The position numbers were made by a program, and so were the translations under genes. DNA of 64,000 nt, from NCBI RefSeq assembly GCF_009914765.1, contig NZ_WYDS01000004.1, positions 129,124 to 193,123 of the forward strand. The letters run 5' to 3'. Source of the stretch: Halodesulfovibrio sp. MK-HDV. GTDB taxonomy: Bacteria; Desulfobacterota; Desulfovibrionia; Desulfovibrionales; Desulfovibrionaceae. Below, in pieces: positions 25,904 through 34,670 of this stretch (positions are counted from its first letter, which is position 1; every line of letters begins with the position of its first letter). A model generated the notes under the pieces. That model was given only the letters and a program-made list of their open reading frames with translations, was not told the origin of the DNA and did no database searches.

Positions 25904-26956
25904 TTAACATTCAGCGTCTTTTTTGTTCTGGTCAGCAACAAGCTGTCCACATGCTGCTTTAATATCCGCACCTTTTGATTGGCGGATAATGGCGGTTACG
26001 CCTTTGTCCCAGAGAATTTTCTGGAACTTGAGAACAGCCTCTTCAGACGGAGCTTTGTATGGATCGCCTTCTGCCGGATTGTAGACGATAAGGTTAAGCT
26101 TCGATTTGGTCTGAGAAATAAGCTTATGCAACTCTCGTGCGTCTTCGACAGAATCGTTTACGCCGCCAAGCAGAAGATATTCATATGTAATGCGCTCACG
26201 GGTTTTGAGCGGGTAATTTTTAAGTGCATGCATCAAGTCGTTAAGTTCCCAGCGTGCTGCTTTCGGCATAATTTTAGCGCGTACTTCCTGATTCGGAGCG
26301 TGCAGAGACACTGCGAGGAAAGCAAGGCCGGATTCGCCGAGTTCGTTGAGTCCCTTCTGAATGCCACAGGTAGAGACAGTTACGCGGCGTGGAGAAAAAG
26401 CAAGGCCGAGAGTGCTGTGCATGGTGTTAAGCGACTTGAGCAGAGTCTCAAGGTTAAGGAGCGGTTCGCCCATGCCCATGAATACGATGTTGCGAAGGAT
26501 TGGTCGTTCAGCAACGTCGTTAAGGGAATGGCGCGCAACGAGAATCTGACCGAGGATTTCGCTCTGGGTCATGTTGCGTTTAAAGCCCATTGTACCGGTA
26601 GAACAGAAGGTACAGGCCATTGCACACCCAACCTGACAGGAAAGACACTGGGAGTATCTTCCCTTGGAGCCGGGAATAAGTACGGTTTCCACAAGAGCAC
26701 CGTCATGCAGCTTAAGGAGAAACTTGATCGTACCGTCTTTGCTTGTCTGGGAGGTAACAACTTCCGGCCAGCGGATGTATGCTGCTTCGTGCAGGCGAGC
26801 GCGAACAGTTTTTGAGATATTGGTCATCTCATCGAAAGATTGAACGTATTTATTCCACAACCATTGCCAAACTTGCTTGGTGCGGAATTTTTTTTCCCCG
26901 AGTTCTACGAGAAACTCTTCAAGTTCTTCATATGAGAGATCAAGAATATTAACCAT
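25904..26956 (-). CDS. rlmN: Dual-specificity 23S rRNA/tRNA adenine-C2 methyltransferase
   Basis: A radical SAM enzyme that methylates C2 of A2503 in 23S rRNA and A37 in some tRNAs. 350 aa. The [4Fe-4S] motif is C111-x3-C115-x2-C118 in CQVGCAMACTFCSTG. The second catalytic Cys is C336 in KAACGQL, and the upstream Cys in YSQCLSC fits the family. AGGGG precedes the ATG at 26956. It is monocistronic. Confidence 0.97.
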   Translation of the reverse strand: MVNILDLSYEELEEFLVELGEKKFRTKQVWQWLWNKYVQSFDEMTNISKTVRARLHEAAYIRWPEVVTSQTSKDGTIKFLLKLHDGALVETVLIPGSKGRYSQCLSCQVGCAMACTFCSTGTMGFKRNMTQSEILGQILVARHSLNDVAERPILRNIVFMGMGEPLLNLETLLKSLNTMHSTLGLAFSPRRVTVSTCGIQKGLNELGESGLAFLAVSLHAPNQEVRAKIMPKAARWELNDLMHALKNYPLKTRERITYEYLLLGGVNDSVEDARELHKLISQTKSKLNLIVYNPAEGDPYKAPSEEAVLKFQKILWDKGVTAIIRQSKGADIKAACGQLVADQNKKDAEC

Positions 26957-27166
26957 GACGGCCCCTTTTATCCGGTATTGTCTACCGGTGAATATGTGGA
27001 TGAACGCAGTGCGCCATCGCCACAGACTCTATATACATTAACGGTTCACCTGTGAAGAGGCTGCGGAAACCTTTGCAGAATACAGGGATGGTAAAGTTTG
27101 CCGTCTGTAAGCAGGTCAATAAGGTGGGTGTGAAATAACCTCTTAATTTTTAAAGGAAATAATGCT

Positions 27167-27238
27167 ATGAGTAAGTGTCTTTATTGCACGAACAGAATTG
27201 TTTTATCGCTATGGAGGGGGTGTTGTGAAACTAGCTAG
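27167..27238 (+). CDS. Possible 23-aa small protein or leader peptide
   Basis: A short frame, MSKCLYCTNRIVLSLWRGCC then ETS, has an AAAGGA ribosome site 8-9 bases upstream. It overlaps the start of the next gene (GTG at 27225) in another frame, so its translation could open or couple that start. The CLYC pair and a second CC pair might bind metal. No family is recognised, and chance occurrence is possible. Confidence 0.35.
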   Translation: MSKCLYCTNRIVLSLWRGCCETS

Positions 27239-28217
27239 CAACTGCATGGTTGCGATTGTAATTTTATTTTGCGCTACAACATTGAATGCTGCTGCAGGCG
27301 ATATTCGTCAGGAACACGCAGCTTCGATGCGTAGTGTAGATATGGAGCTATATTCTTTTTACATGGCGCATAGTCAGGGTTTTGAGCTATGCGGTGCTAC
27401 GTGTCCGGATATGGGTGAGGCATTTGAAAATGCTTCTAGTGTATTTGCCGCTCTGCTTGATGATGCTGTTTCTTCTATACGTGGAGAGCATCATGATGCT
27501 GTAAATTTTCGACAATATGATGGTGTGTTGCTTCAATCCAGTAAGAGAACGTATTCGCTGACTGAAGGCTGTGCACCATGTTTTTCTTTGGTGGAAAAGG
27601 TGCAGACATATGTTGAGAATGGCCTGCCGTCTACAGTGGCGCGTGCTGCATTGTTTCATACCGAAAAATATAAGTTGAATCCTGAACTTGAATTTACTGA
27701 CGGTCTTGTTTCAGCCGCCCGTTATCAGTGGGTTGCGAGTGGCAAGAAAAGAACCTGCAAAATTTCTGTACCCAAAACATGGGGACAAGCTCCATCGAAT
27801 GGAGAGAAGCAGTCTGTGGAATATCGAAGTGCCATGGGGAATGGCGTTCCGTTTTTTTCCATACAGTATGCTCGTGCAAAACGAGTGTATTCTGATGACG
27901 CAGTCATGCATGAACTCCAGCGTCGTGTTTCTACAGATGTACTGACAGAACAGTTCGGTGCAATAGAAATTTTAGCGCAGGGCATCCAGCGACTCGGAAA
28001 TACTCAAAGCATTTGGGTTATGTTCTCAGCGGATGGAAAAGGAAACAAGGGGGCGGGGTACTATTACAACTGGTATATGCTGGTTGATGGTACCGTGTTA
28101 ATGTTTCAGTCAGGCGTAAGCGGTTCGGGTGAATCTCCGACCGTTCAACAGGAAGAATTGTTTCGAAAATATTATCAGACTCTGCGCGAAATAGCTGTAT
28201 CGTCTGTAATTGGATAA
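27225..28217 (+). CDS. Hypothetical secreted protein, 330 aa
   Basis: I do not recognise this protein. GTG at 27225 is chosen because GGAGGGGG lies just upstream; an in-frame TTG at 27198 has no such site. Residues 1-23 are a signal peptide ending in a run of Ala, so it is periplasmic or exported. A first domain carries Cys pairs (LCGATC, GCAPC) that may form disulfides. The second half is beta-rich with a KISVPKTWGQAPSNG segment. There is no enzyme motif. It is followed by a strong terminator and has no partner gene apart from the small frame that overlaps its start. Confidence 0.75.
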   Translation: MKLASNCMVAIVILFCATTLNAAAGDIRQEHAASMRSVDMELYSFYMAHSQGFELCGATCPDMGEAFENASSVFAALLDDAVSSIRGEHHDAVNFRQYDGVLLQSSKRTYSLTEGCAPCFSLVEKVQTYVENGLPSTVARAALFHTEKYKLNPELEFTDGLVSAARYQWVASGKKRTCKISVPKTWGQAPSNGEKQSVEYRSAMGNGVPFFSIQYARAKRVYSDDAVMHELQRRVSTDVLTEQFGAIEILAQGIQRLGNTQSIWVMFSADGKGNKGAGYYYNWYMLVDGTVLMFQSGVSGSGESPTVQQEELFRKYYQTLREIAVSSVIG

Positions 28218-28272
28218 ATGTTATGGATGAGCCCGTGGACTGTTTAGTTCGTTGTGGCTTAATTACAATAAG

Positions 28273-28310
28273 AAAAGTCCGACATCGTGTATGCGATGTC
28301 GGGCTTTTTT
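28273..28310. terminator. Bidirectional terminator
   Basis: AAAAGTCCGACATCG pairs with CGATGTCGGGCTTTT (one G-T pair), with T tracts on both strands. It serves the hypothetical secreted protein gene and the converging alcohol dehydrogenase gene. Confidence 0.88.
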
Positions 28311-28344
28311 GTGAACAAATAAATTTTACGGAAAGTTGTAGCTG

Positions 28345-29511
28345 CTACAACACACGCATAAAGATTTCAGCAACGTCTTCTCTGTTCAACGGAGCGACAT
28401 GTCCAAGAGCACGGTACTCAAATGCACTTTCAACAAGGTACGGTACGTCTTCTTCGGTTACGCCCCACGCAGAAAGGCGTGATGGTGCACCCCATGCGGA
28501 AAATGCTGCACGGGTGGCATCAATGCCGCCTTGAATTGTTTCCTGTCCCCATACGGTTGATGCAAAGCGGTTGAAAATGTCCGGAGCCTTTGCGCAAACT
28601 TGTTGCATCCATGAAGGGAAAATGACGGCAAGTCCTTCTCCGTGCGGGATATGCGGGAAGCGTCCGCTAAGAGCATGCTCAAGCGCATGAGAGGTCCAGT
28701 CTCCGCCGGATAGGCCACAACCGGTAAGGCCGTTAAGGCTTAAGCAGGAAGCCCATGCAAGGTTGGCGCGTGCTTCGTAGTTTGAAGGATCGTGCCGCAG
28801 AGAATGCAGGGAGTTGATAAGAGAAATGAGCAGCCCTTCACAAATGTTCAGGGTTGTTTCTTCGTTGAAGTAACCGGTGCGCTTGTCTGCAATGCGTCCG
28901 CGGAAATAGTTTTCCATAACGTGAGTCATTGCATCAATGCCGCTACCAGCTGTGAGATTCCACGGAGTCTGTACCTGATAGAGGGGGTCGATTGCAGTGA
29001 CTTTAGGAATCATGCAATGTCCGCCGAGGCTCCATTTTTTTTGTAACTGCTCGTTGGTGATAACGGCCTTCCCGTTCATTTCTGAACCGGTGCCGGACAG
29101 TGTAACAACTGTGTAGACAGGTAAAGAGCGCTCTACGGTTTTGCGAGATTCAACGCGCTCCCAGTAGTCGTCGAGGTAGAAGCCTGCTGCAATGGCTTTT
29201 GCAGCATCAATAACACTGCCGCCACCAATGCCGAGAACTGCACCTACACTAGCCTTACGGGCAATGTTTATGCCTGCTTCAACTTGCTCAAGTGAAGGGT
29301 TGGGTTTAATTCCCCAAAATTCTGTCCAATCCACGCCTGCTTCCTGTAACGAACGGGTCGCTGCTTCATAAGCACCGTTGTTACGTGCTGAGCCGCCACC
29401 CATAACAAGAAGGACCGAAGACGCTTCTTTAACAATATGCCAGCCGATGAGATCGACAGCGTCTTGACCAAAAATTACCTGAGTAGGGGCACTATAAGTA
29501 AAAGCATCCAT
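28345..29511 (-). CDS. Iron-containing alcohol dehydrogenase
   Basis: A group III NAD(P)-dependent alcohol dehydrogenase of 388 aa. GGGSVIDAAKAIAA is the nucleotide-binding motif. The metal site is formed by Asp and His in SGIDAMTHVMENYF, His in HALEHALSG, and His in PHGEGLAVIFP. The likely substrate is a short-chain alcohol or aldehyde, as in other sulfate reducers that grow on ethanol. ATG 29511 is chosen because CAGGTG lies at ideal spacing; a GTG at 29520 sits on that site. It is monocistronic. Confidence 0.93.
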   Translation of the reverse strand: MDAFTYSAPTQVIFGQDAVDLIGWHIVKEASSVLLVMGGGSARNNGAYEAATRSLQEAGVDWTEFWGIKPNPSLEQVEAGINIARKASVGAVLGIGGGSVIDAAKAIAAGFYLDDYWERVESRKTVERSLPVYTVVTLSGTGSEMNGKAVITNEQLQKKWSLGGHCMIPKVTAIDPLYQVQTPWNLTAGSGIDAMTHVMENYFRGRIADKRTGYFNEETTLNICEGLLISLINSLHSLRHDPSNYEARANLAWASCLSLNGLTGCGLSGGDWTSHALEHALSGRFPHIPHGEGLAVIFPSWMQQVCAKAPDIFNRFASTVWGQETIQGGIDATRAAFSAWGAPSRLSAWGVTEEDVPYLVESAFEYRALGHVAPLNREDVAEIFMRVL

Positions 29512-29701
29512 GTTAATCACCTGATAAAAAAATGTTATTGCCCAGAATTATGCAATGTTGACTATAGCGAGTAACTGAGGTGACGACAAGTGTTGTGATG
29601 ATGGATTGCGTGAAAGGGTACAGGAGAATAGTGTTCCTACAGTATGTTAGAGTGGAAACATGTAGTTATGAAGTGAGAGCCGTGGTGGAGTGTTAGTGTT
29701 G

Positions 29702-30358
29702 CTATCCTGAATGCGTGTACTCTATTTTTCCATTACGGATAAGTACAGTGCTGTCAGATACAGAAGCGAGCCATTCTCTGTCATGTGAAACAATAACGAG
29801 GCTTGTTTTATGTTCTGTTTTTGCACGTACTGCTGCATTTCGAATTCGCTCAGTGGATTCTTCGTCTAGAGAAGATGTAGGTTCGTCCATCAAAAGTACT
29901 CTCGGCTTTACCGCAAGACGGGCAGCAAGTGCAACGCGTTGTGCTTCTCCACCGGAAAGTTCAAACCAGTTACGGGTAAGAAATGTATCCGGTAAAAGGC
30001 CGACTTCTTCAAGTGCAGAAGCAGCAATGCCGGAAATATTGGTTATGCCGCGCACATGTAGGCCGTACTCAATATTCTCTTGTACGGTTCGTTTAAGAAG
30101 ATATGGCTGTTGAGTGAGTAAAGTTACTTCGCGCCTGAGCGATGTGTCTGCGATAGATGCTTTGGCACCTTTGTACAGAATTGTTCCGCCATGTGGAGAT
30201 TCCAGAAAAGCAAGCATGCGCATAAGAGTTGACTTACCGCCGCCGTTGGGACCGATTATACCTGTAATTGTTCCTGCTTCCAGTGTCAGGGAATCAATAG
30301 AGAGAACAGTTCTGCCGCCGTAAATTTGGACGATGTTTGAAAGCTGATAAAGCGACAT
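29702..30358 (-). CDS. tupC: Tungstate ABC transporter ATP-binding protein
   Basis: A 218-aa ATPase that powers tungstate uptake. Walker A is GPNGGGKST, the signature is LSGGEAQRVALA, and Walker B is RVLLMDEPTSS, followed by the His loop in VIVSHDREW. The open frame extends about 50 codons further upstream, but that part lies inside tupB and is not protein-like. ATG 30358, two bases after the tupB stop, is therefore chosen. Last gene of tupA-tupB-tupC. Confidence 0.92.
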   Translation of the reverse strand: MSLYQLSNIVQIYGGRTVLSIDSLTLEAGTITGIIGPNGGGKSTLMRMLAFLESPHGGTILYKGAKASIADTSLRREVTLLTQQPYLLKRTVQENIEYGLHVRGITNISGIAASALEEVGLLPDTFLTRNWFELSGGEAQRVALAARLAVKPRVLLMDEPTSSLDEESTERIRNAAVRAKTEHKTSLVIVSHDREWLASVSDSTVLIRNGKIEYTHSG

Positions 30359-30360
30359 GA

Positions 30361-31056
30361 CTATTGCCCCGCGCGGCGTTTGAGTTTTGCGACACTGAAG
30401 TTCACACCGAAAGCTATGATGAGCAGAACCACACCAAGAGCAATGCCCATGGCGAACTCGCCTTTGCCTGTTTCTAAAGCAATCGCGGTGGTGATGGTGC
30501 GTGTGTGCCATTTAATGTTCCCGCCGACCATCATAGAAATACCAATTTCAGAGACTATGCGCCCGTAGGCTGCAACACCGGCAAGCATGAGATGATAGCG
30601 TGTTTCCCAAAGTGTCGCGCGAAGTACTTGGAACTTGTCCGCACCGAGTGTGAGCAGGGTTTCTTTCATGCCGGAATCTGCGTTTTCCACTGCATTTGCC
30701 ACCATTGCAACAACGATAGGCATACCGAGCATGACCTGACCGATAGCAATACCGGAAAGGGTAAAAAGTAGATCCAAGTCACCGAGTGGTCCTTGTCGTG
30801 AAACTAGGGAGTACACGAGCAGGCCAATAACAACGGTGGGGAAGGAGAGTAGGGTATCGGTAATCATCCGTAGGGTGTCACGTCCTCTAAAACGACAATA
30901 CCCGAGCACAAAACCAAGCGGCGCACCGATCAGAATTGTGAAAAAAATCGAAAGTGATGAAACGCAGATCGTTATATAAACGGCAGACCAAGTTTCCGGA
31001 TTGCCGTCGAAAAGAAGTTGAAAAGCCTTTAGCAGACCTTCATATATGAAACCCAT
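30361..31056 (-). CDS. tupB: Tungstate ABC transporter permease
   Basis: A 231-aa inner-membrane permease with about five spans. The ATPase-coupling loop is around ETLLTLGADKFQVLRATLWE. The start at ATG 31056 has GGAG at good spacing; a longer frame upstream runs into the terminator hairpin. Transcription is reduced after tupA by that hairpin. The product pairs with TupA and TupC. Confidence 0.92.
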   Translation of the reverse strand: MGFIYEGLLKAFQLLFDGNPETWSAVYITICVSSLSIFFTILIGAPLGFVLGYCRFRGRDTLRMITDTLLSFPTVVIGLLVYSLVSRQGPLGDLDLLFTLSGIAIGQVMLGMPIVVAMVANAVENADSGMKETLLTLGADKFQVLRATLWETRYHLMLAGVAAYGRIVSEIGISMMVGGNIKWHTRTITTAIALETGKGEFAMGIALGVVLLIIAFGVNFSVAKLKRRAGQ

Positions 31057-31070
31057 GTAATCTCCTTGCC

Positions 31071-31098
31071 AAAAAAAAGGGGTGGCAAAAGCCACCCC
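31071..31098 (-). terminator. Internal attenuating terminator between tupA and tupB
   Basis: On the minus strand GGGGTGGC-TTTT-GCCACCCC is followed by eight Ts and then the tupB ribosome site. This favours high TupA and lower permease levels. Confidence 0.85.
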
Positions 31099-31125
31099 AG
31101 CAAAGTCTATGTATGCAAAAGCAAA

Positions 31126-31947
31126 TTACTTACCTGCGTTAGGTGTAAAGAGCTGTTTGCCGAGCAGACGGAATTCGCCGATTGCTTTCTGTGCTTTAGG
31201 GGAAGCCATCCATGCGATGAATTCGTTAGCAAGTTCTACTTTTGCTTTAGGGCAAACAGCAGGGTTGATAGCAATAGCACTGTACTGGTTGAAAAGTACT
31301 TTATCGCCTTCTACAACGATTTTCAACGATGTCTTGCCTTTGTTAACATCCATGTACTTGATCCATGTACCACGGTCAGTCATGGTGTAAGCACCTTTCT
31401 GTGCTGCTACGTTCAGAGTTTTGAGCATACCCTGACCAAGCTGCATGTACCAGTCTGCTTTATCTGGAACTGCCATACCGGCTGCTTTCCAGAGAGAAAT
31501 TTCTTTTTTGTTGGTGCCGGAGTTGTCACCACGGGAAGCGAAAGGAGCTTTTGCAGCAGCAATAGCTTTCAGTGCTTTTTCAATAGGCATGCCTTTAACA
31601 TGTGCAGGGTCAGCAGCAGGGCCTACAATAACAAAGTCGTTGTACATAAGCTGGGTACGGTCAACGCCGTGGCCATCTTTAACGAATTTTTTTTCTGCAC
31701 CCGGAGCGTGTACAAGCAGTACGTCAACGTCGCAGTTACGGCCCATGGCAAGTGCTTTGCCTGTGCCGATGGCAGTCCAGCGAATATCAATGCCGGAATC
31801 TTTAGTGAATTCTGGCATGAGCTCATCAAGAAGGCCGGTGTTGTCAGTACTGGTGGTGGTAGCCATCATAAGTACTTTTTCCTGTGCCTGCGCCATTGCT
31901 GGTACGAGCAGAGCCAATGCGAGAAGTAAGGCAGCAAATTTTTTCAT
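31126..31947 (-). CDS. tupA: Tungstate-binding periplasmic protein
   Basis: A 273-aa binding protein that captures tungstate, needed for tungsten formate dehydrogenases in this group. The start at ATG 31947 has GGAG upstream. Residues 1-22 are a signal peptide (ending AMAQAQ). The oxyanion-binding TTTSTDNTGLLDEL motif opens the mature protein, as in characterised TupA proteins. Later segments ATTTSTDNTG and SRGDNSGTNKKE fit the family. An identical role for molybdate is less likely, because ModA lacks this TTTST opening. Confidence 0.93.
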   Translation of the reverse strand: MKKFAALLLALALLVPAMAQAQEKVLMMATTTSTDNTGLLDELMPEFTKDSGIDIRWTAIGTGKALAMGRNCDVDVLLVHAPGAEKKFVKDGHGVDRTQLMYNDFVIVGPAADPAHVKGMPIEKALKAIAAAKAPFASRGDNSGTNKKEISLWKAAGMAVPDKADWYMQLGQGMLKTLNVAAQKGAYTMTDRGTWIKYMDVNKGKTSLKIVVEGDKVLFNQYSAIAINPAVCPKAKVELANEFIAWMASPKAQKAIGEFRLLGKQLFTPNAGK

Positions 31948-32129
31948 TAAGAGCTCCATGGTCATTTTAAGTTATTTTTAGTCCTGATTAGGAATAAAAA
32001 GAGGTGTAACCGTATTTTCTTCCTAATGGAAACTAAAAATACCTGCTTATAAAATGACACAGATGAAAAAAACAATAATTACGCATTGATTTTGTTGAAT
32101 TTAATTATCTACTTTGGAAATAGATAACC

Positions 32130-32141
32130 ATAGTTAACTAT
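32130..32141. promoter_or_regulatory. Palindrome in the tupA upstream region
   Basis: ATAGTTAACTAT is a perfect 12-bp palindrome about 180 bases upstream of tupA, within AT-rich sequence. It could be an operator for a metal-oxyanion regulator, but no regulator gene is adjacent and the match to any known site is unproven. Confidence 0.3.
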
Positions 32142-32151
32142 AACTTACAGC

Positions 32152-32185
32152 AAAAAAAGAGGACAGTGAAAAAATCACTGTCCTC
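32152..32185 (-). terminator. Terminator of the secreted unknown at 32218
   Basis: GAGGACAGTG and its complement form a 10-bp stem. On the minus strand it is followed by TTTTTTT. Confidence 0.85.
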
Positions 32186-32217
32186 AGATAGTTAAAAAAA
32201 CGGGTCACCGGAATAAT

Positions 32218-32703
32218 TTATTCAAACAAGTAGCCATATTGCAAAGCAATTTGATCAGTCTTGTTTGCTACTGATGTTGCGAGCGCGGAGACGTTGTCTA
32301 CTGTTACAATACCGGTGTCCTGAGCGAGGTAGTATTTCAGATTGTTTGAGTTTTCAGAAAACACCCAGACAACACTATATACAGAACCAATTTTAGGGCG
32401 GTCTGCAAATTCAGACATGGTGGTGATTATTACTGTAATCTTCGGAACATCATCACCTGTCATTTTGAAGAGGCTAGATGTGTTGCATGCACTTTTAAGT
32501 TCAAATGCAAGCATGGAACCGAGATTGTCTGCCCCTTTCTGCTCAACAAAAATAGGGGTAGTGCGCGATGTAACCACAGCAGGCGTGTCAGCCTTAGGTG
32601 CTGCGGGCTGCACTGTTTTAGCTGGTTTCGGGGCTTCTTCCGCAAAAGCAGGGATTGCTGCAAATGCAATGCAAATGAGTATGAAGCAGAGTAATTGTTT
32701 CAA
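32218..32703 (-). CDS. Hypothetical secreted protein, 161 aa
   Basis: I do not recognise this protein. It starts at TTG 32703, supported by AAGGAG six bases upstream. Residues 1-21 are a signal peptide ending AFAEE. A Pro/Ala-rich linker follows (about 22-45), then a compact domain of about 115 residues with one Cys and mixed beta strands (KITVIITTMSEF, SVYSVVWVF). It is probably a periplasmic or lipid-free surface protein. It is monocistronic and unrelated in sequence to tupA next to it. Confidence 0.72.
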   Translation of the reverse strand: MKQLLCFILICIAFAAIPAFAEEAPKPAKTVQPAAPKADTPAVVTSRTTPIFVEQKGADNLGSMLAFELKSACNTSSLFKMTGDDVPKITVIITTMSEFADRPKIGSVYSVVWVFSENSNNLKYYLAQDTGIVTVDNVSALATSVANKTDQIALQYGYLFE

Positions 32704-32782
32704 TTTATTCTCCTTATGTCGTTGCGCTACGTAGTATGAGATTGAGTAGCACGTACTATGAACGATGTCAGTTTGTCCGTGA

Positions 32783-33922
32783 TTAGCTGTGATCCGGTGT
32801 GCGGATAAGCTGTACTAATGCAAGGGAAATACAAGATATTCCTGCTGCTGCAAGGAATGGGATTTTATAGTCCACCATCCAGAGCATACCGCCGAGGGCC
32901 GGAACAACAACCGCTGCAATGTGGTTGATGGTAAAGCTTACCGCCATTGATGGGGCGATATCGGACGGATCCGCAATTTTTTGGAAATACGACTTAATTG
33001 CAAGAGAGAAGTTAAAGAAAATATGATCAAGAACATACAGGAATGCCACGAGCAGTTTTGATTCCACATAGGCGTATGAAACAAAAACAAAGATCATGGC
33101 TGCATATTCCAGTGAAAGAACTTTGCGCTCCCCAAATTTGTTAACAGCTCTACCAATTGCAGGTGAAAGCCACCAGTTGATAATATTGTTAACGATGAAG
33201 AGCAGGGTAACTTCCTGAATGGAAAATTTGAATTTTTCTACCATGAGGAACACTGCAAAGGCCACAAATATTTGTCTGCGAGCACCTGCAAAAAAGTTGA
33301 GCATGTAGAAAAGCCAGTAACGACGGCGCAGCACCATTTTCTTATGCTGCGGTGCAACATTAGATGATGTAGGGTTTTGCGTAAAACACCACATGGCAGT
33401 GAGTATGACGATGATACCGAACACCCAGAAAATCTGCTGGAAATCAAGTTTCATGCTTAGCAGGAAGATAGATCCACCGACAACAAGGTTCGTTGCGGAA
33501 CCCATTGCGCGGAGTCTGCCCATGATGACAGGAGCTTTTTTTAAATCAAAATATTGTAGCGTAAGAGACTGGTTAACCGTTTCATAGTAGTGGAAACCGA
33601 AACTCATGATGAGAGTTGTAAAAACCATTCCCTGATACGTAGGCATTGAACCTGTAAGCCCGACACCAAGCCCGAGGATGGCTATGGAAATAGCCGCTAG
33701 GCGGTGCTCAGAAATGAAAAGTAAAAGGTAGATGACTAACAGGGCAAGGAAACCGGGGATTTCGCGAACGGATTGAATGATACCGATCTGTTGGCCAGTC
33801 AGTCCTACAATATCAACAGCAAAGTTGTTGTAGAGGGTACGCCACGCTTGAAAACCAGCTGCAACAGCAATGGTCATGATAAGCAGATAAATATACATTC
33901 GGCGGCGATCTGCGTCGGACAT
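32783..33922 (-). CDS. Major facilitator superfamily transporter
   Basis: A 379-aa inner-membrane protein with about eleven or twelve spans. The start at ATG 33922 (MSDADRRRMY) has GGAGAG upstream; a longer frame of 32 codons has none. The segment YNNFAVDIVGLTGQQIG after the first span and the MGRLRAMGSATNLVVGG loop are typical of MFS proteins. The substrate cannot be inferred. It is transcribed alone. Confidence 0.85.
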   Translation of the reverse strand: MSDADRRRMYIYLLIMTIAVAAGFQAWRTLYNNFAVDIVGLTGQQIGIIQSVREIPGFLALLVIYLLLFISEHRLAAISIAILGLGVGLTGSMPTYQGMVFTTLIMSFGFHYYETVNQSLTLQYFDLKKAPVIMGRLRAMGSATNLVVGGSIFLLSMKLDFQQIFWVFGIIVILTAMWCFTQNPTSSNVAPQHKKMVLRRRYWLFYMLNFFAGARRQIFVAFAVFLMVEKFKFSIQEVTLLFIVNNIINWWLSPAIGRAVNKFGERKVLSLEYAAMIFVFVSYAYVESKLLVAFLYVLDHIFFNFSLAIKSYFQKIADPSDIAPSMAVSFTINHIAAVVVPALGGMLWMVDYKIPFLAAAGISCISLALVQLIRTPDHS

Positions 33923-34026
33923 GGTAGGCTCTCCAGAAAATCGTGCAAAAAAGGTGTAAATATTTACGCACACCCAAGTGCGCGGCACGATAATGCAAGA
34001 TATTGGTTGTCCAAGCAAGCAAGATT

Positions 34027-34055
34027 ATTCATACGTTTTGTAAAATCGTATGAAT
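34027..34055. other. Hairpin between AMMECR1 operon and MFS gene
   Basis: ATTCATACG/CGTATGAAT flanks TTTT/AAAA, for about 13 bp of stem. It lies after the AMMECR1 stop, with only a weak T-rich tail. It is possibly a terminator. Confidence 0.45.
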
Positions 34056-34079
34056 TAAAGATAGTTGACCGAAGAGTAA

Positions 34080-34658
34080 CTACAGAACGTAGGCTTCGAA
34101 CCAATAAATTTTAGTGGCAGGGTTTTTCCACATATCTGGTTTGAGCCCAGCTTTGATGCAGGTTTGTTCGAGAAATTTATTACGATCCCAGTTCCATTCC
34201 TGTGCAACTTGCGGAAGCAGTAAGCCGGAGTTTGCTCTATGTTGCATGATGAGCCCATGCGTACCTATTTCGATGAGATCGGTATCCGGACAAAGTGTGA
34301 TTGGCCCCATGATGGAAATTTCGGTTGAGAGATACGCAAATTCAGTTTCTGACACTTGTGGAAAACGTGGATCTTCAAATGCTGCTGCGCGCGCCATATA
34401 GGCTACAGTAAGATACAACGGCCCTTGCCCGACAACATTCCCGATGCAGCCACGTAAGTTTCCATTCTTTTTGAGCGTAACAAAAGCACCAAGCTCCTGT
34501 TTTAAAAGTGGGCTTTCCGGCTTTGGAACGGTATTATCGTCAAGTGTATGAGCGCCTTCAAAGTACGTGGAGATACTCCACTGAACGAGTTCTCGTAAGT
34601 AATCTTTATCTGCGGCGGTTAAAGAAAGGCTGCGTACATTGGATTGTTCATTGTTCAT
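34080..34658 (-). CDS. AMMECR1 domain protein (AmmeMemoRadiSam system protein A)
   Basis: A 192-aa protein of the AMMECR1 family. FVTLKKNGNLRGCIG carries the family's signature with a conserved Cys, and YLSTEISIMGPI follows. AMMECR1, Memo-like and radical SAM genes often occur together in prokaryotes. Here neither a Memo nor a radical SAM partner is adjacent. GGAG precedes the ATG. It is the last gene of purN-lysR-AMMECR1, 12 bases after the regulator. Confidence 0.9.
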   Translation of the reverse strand: MNNEQSNVRSLSLTAADKDYLRELVQWSISTYFEGAHTLDDNTVPKPESPLLKQELGAFVTLKKNGNLRGCIGNVVGQGPLYLTVAYMARAAAFEDPRFPQVSETEFAYLSTEISIMGPITLCPDTDLIEIGTHGLIMQHRANSGLLLPQVAQEWNWDRNKFLEQTCIKAGLKPDMWKNPATKIYWFEAYVL

Positions 34659-34670
34659 ACTTTTCTCCGT

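Noticed and set aside
25979..26815. 278-codon plus-strand frame
   Set aside because: Opposite strand of rlmN, which has all catalytic Cys residues.
31066..31929. 287-codon plus-strand frame opposite tupA
   Set aside because: Cys/Phe-rich shadow; the minus strand encodes a clear TupA with signal peptide and oxyanion motif.
34027..34055. Attachment-site-like inverted repeat
   Set aside because: No integrase, tRNA or duplicated core nearby; a simple transcript-end hairpin explains it.
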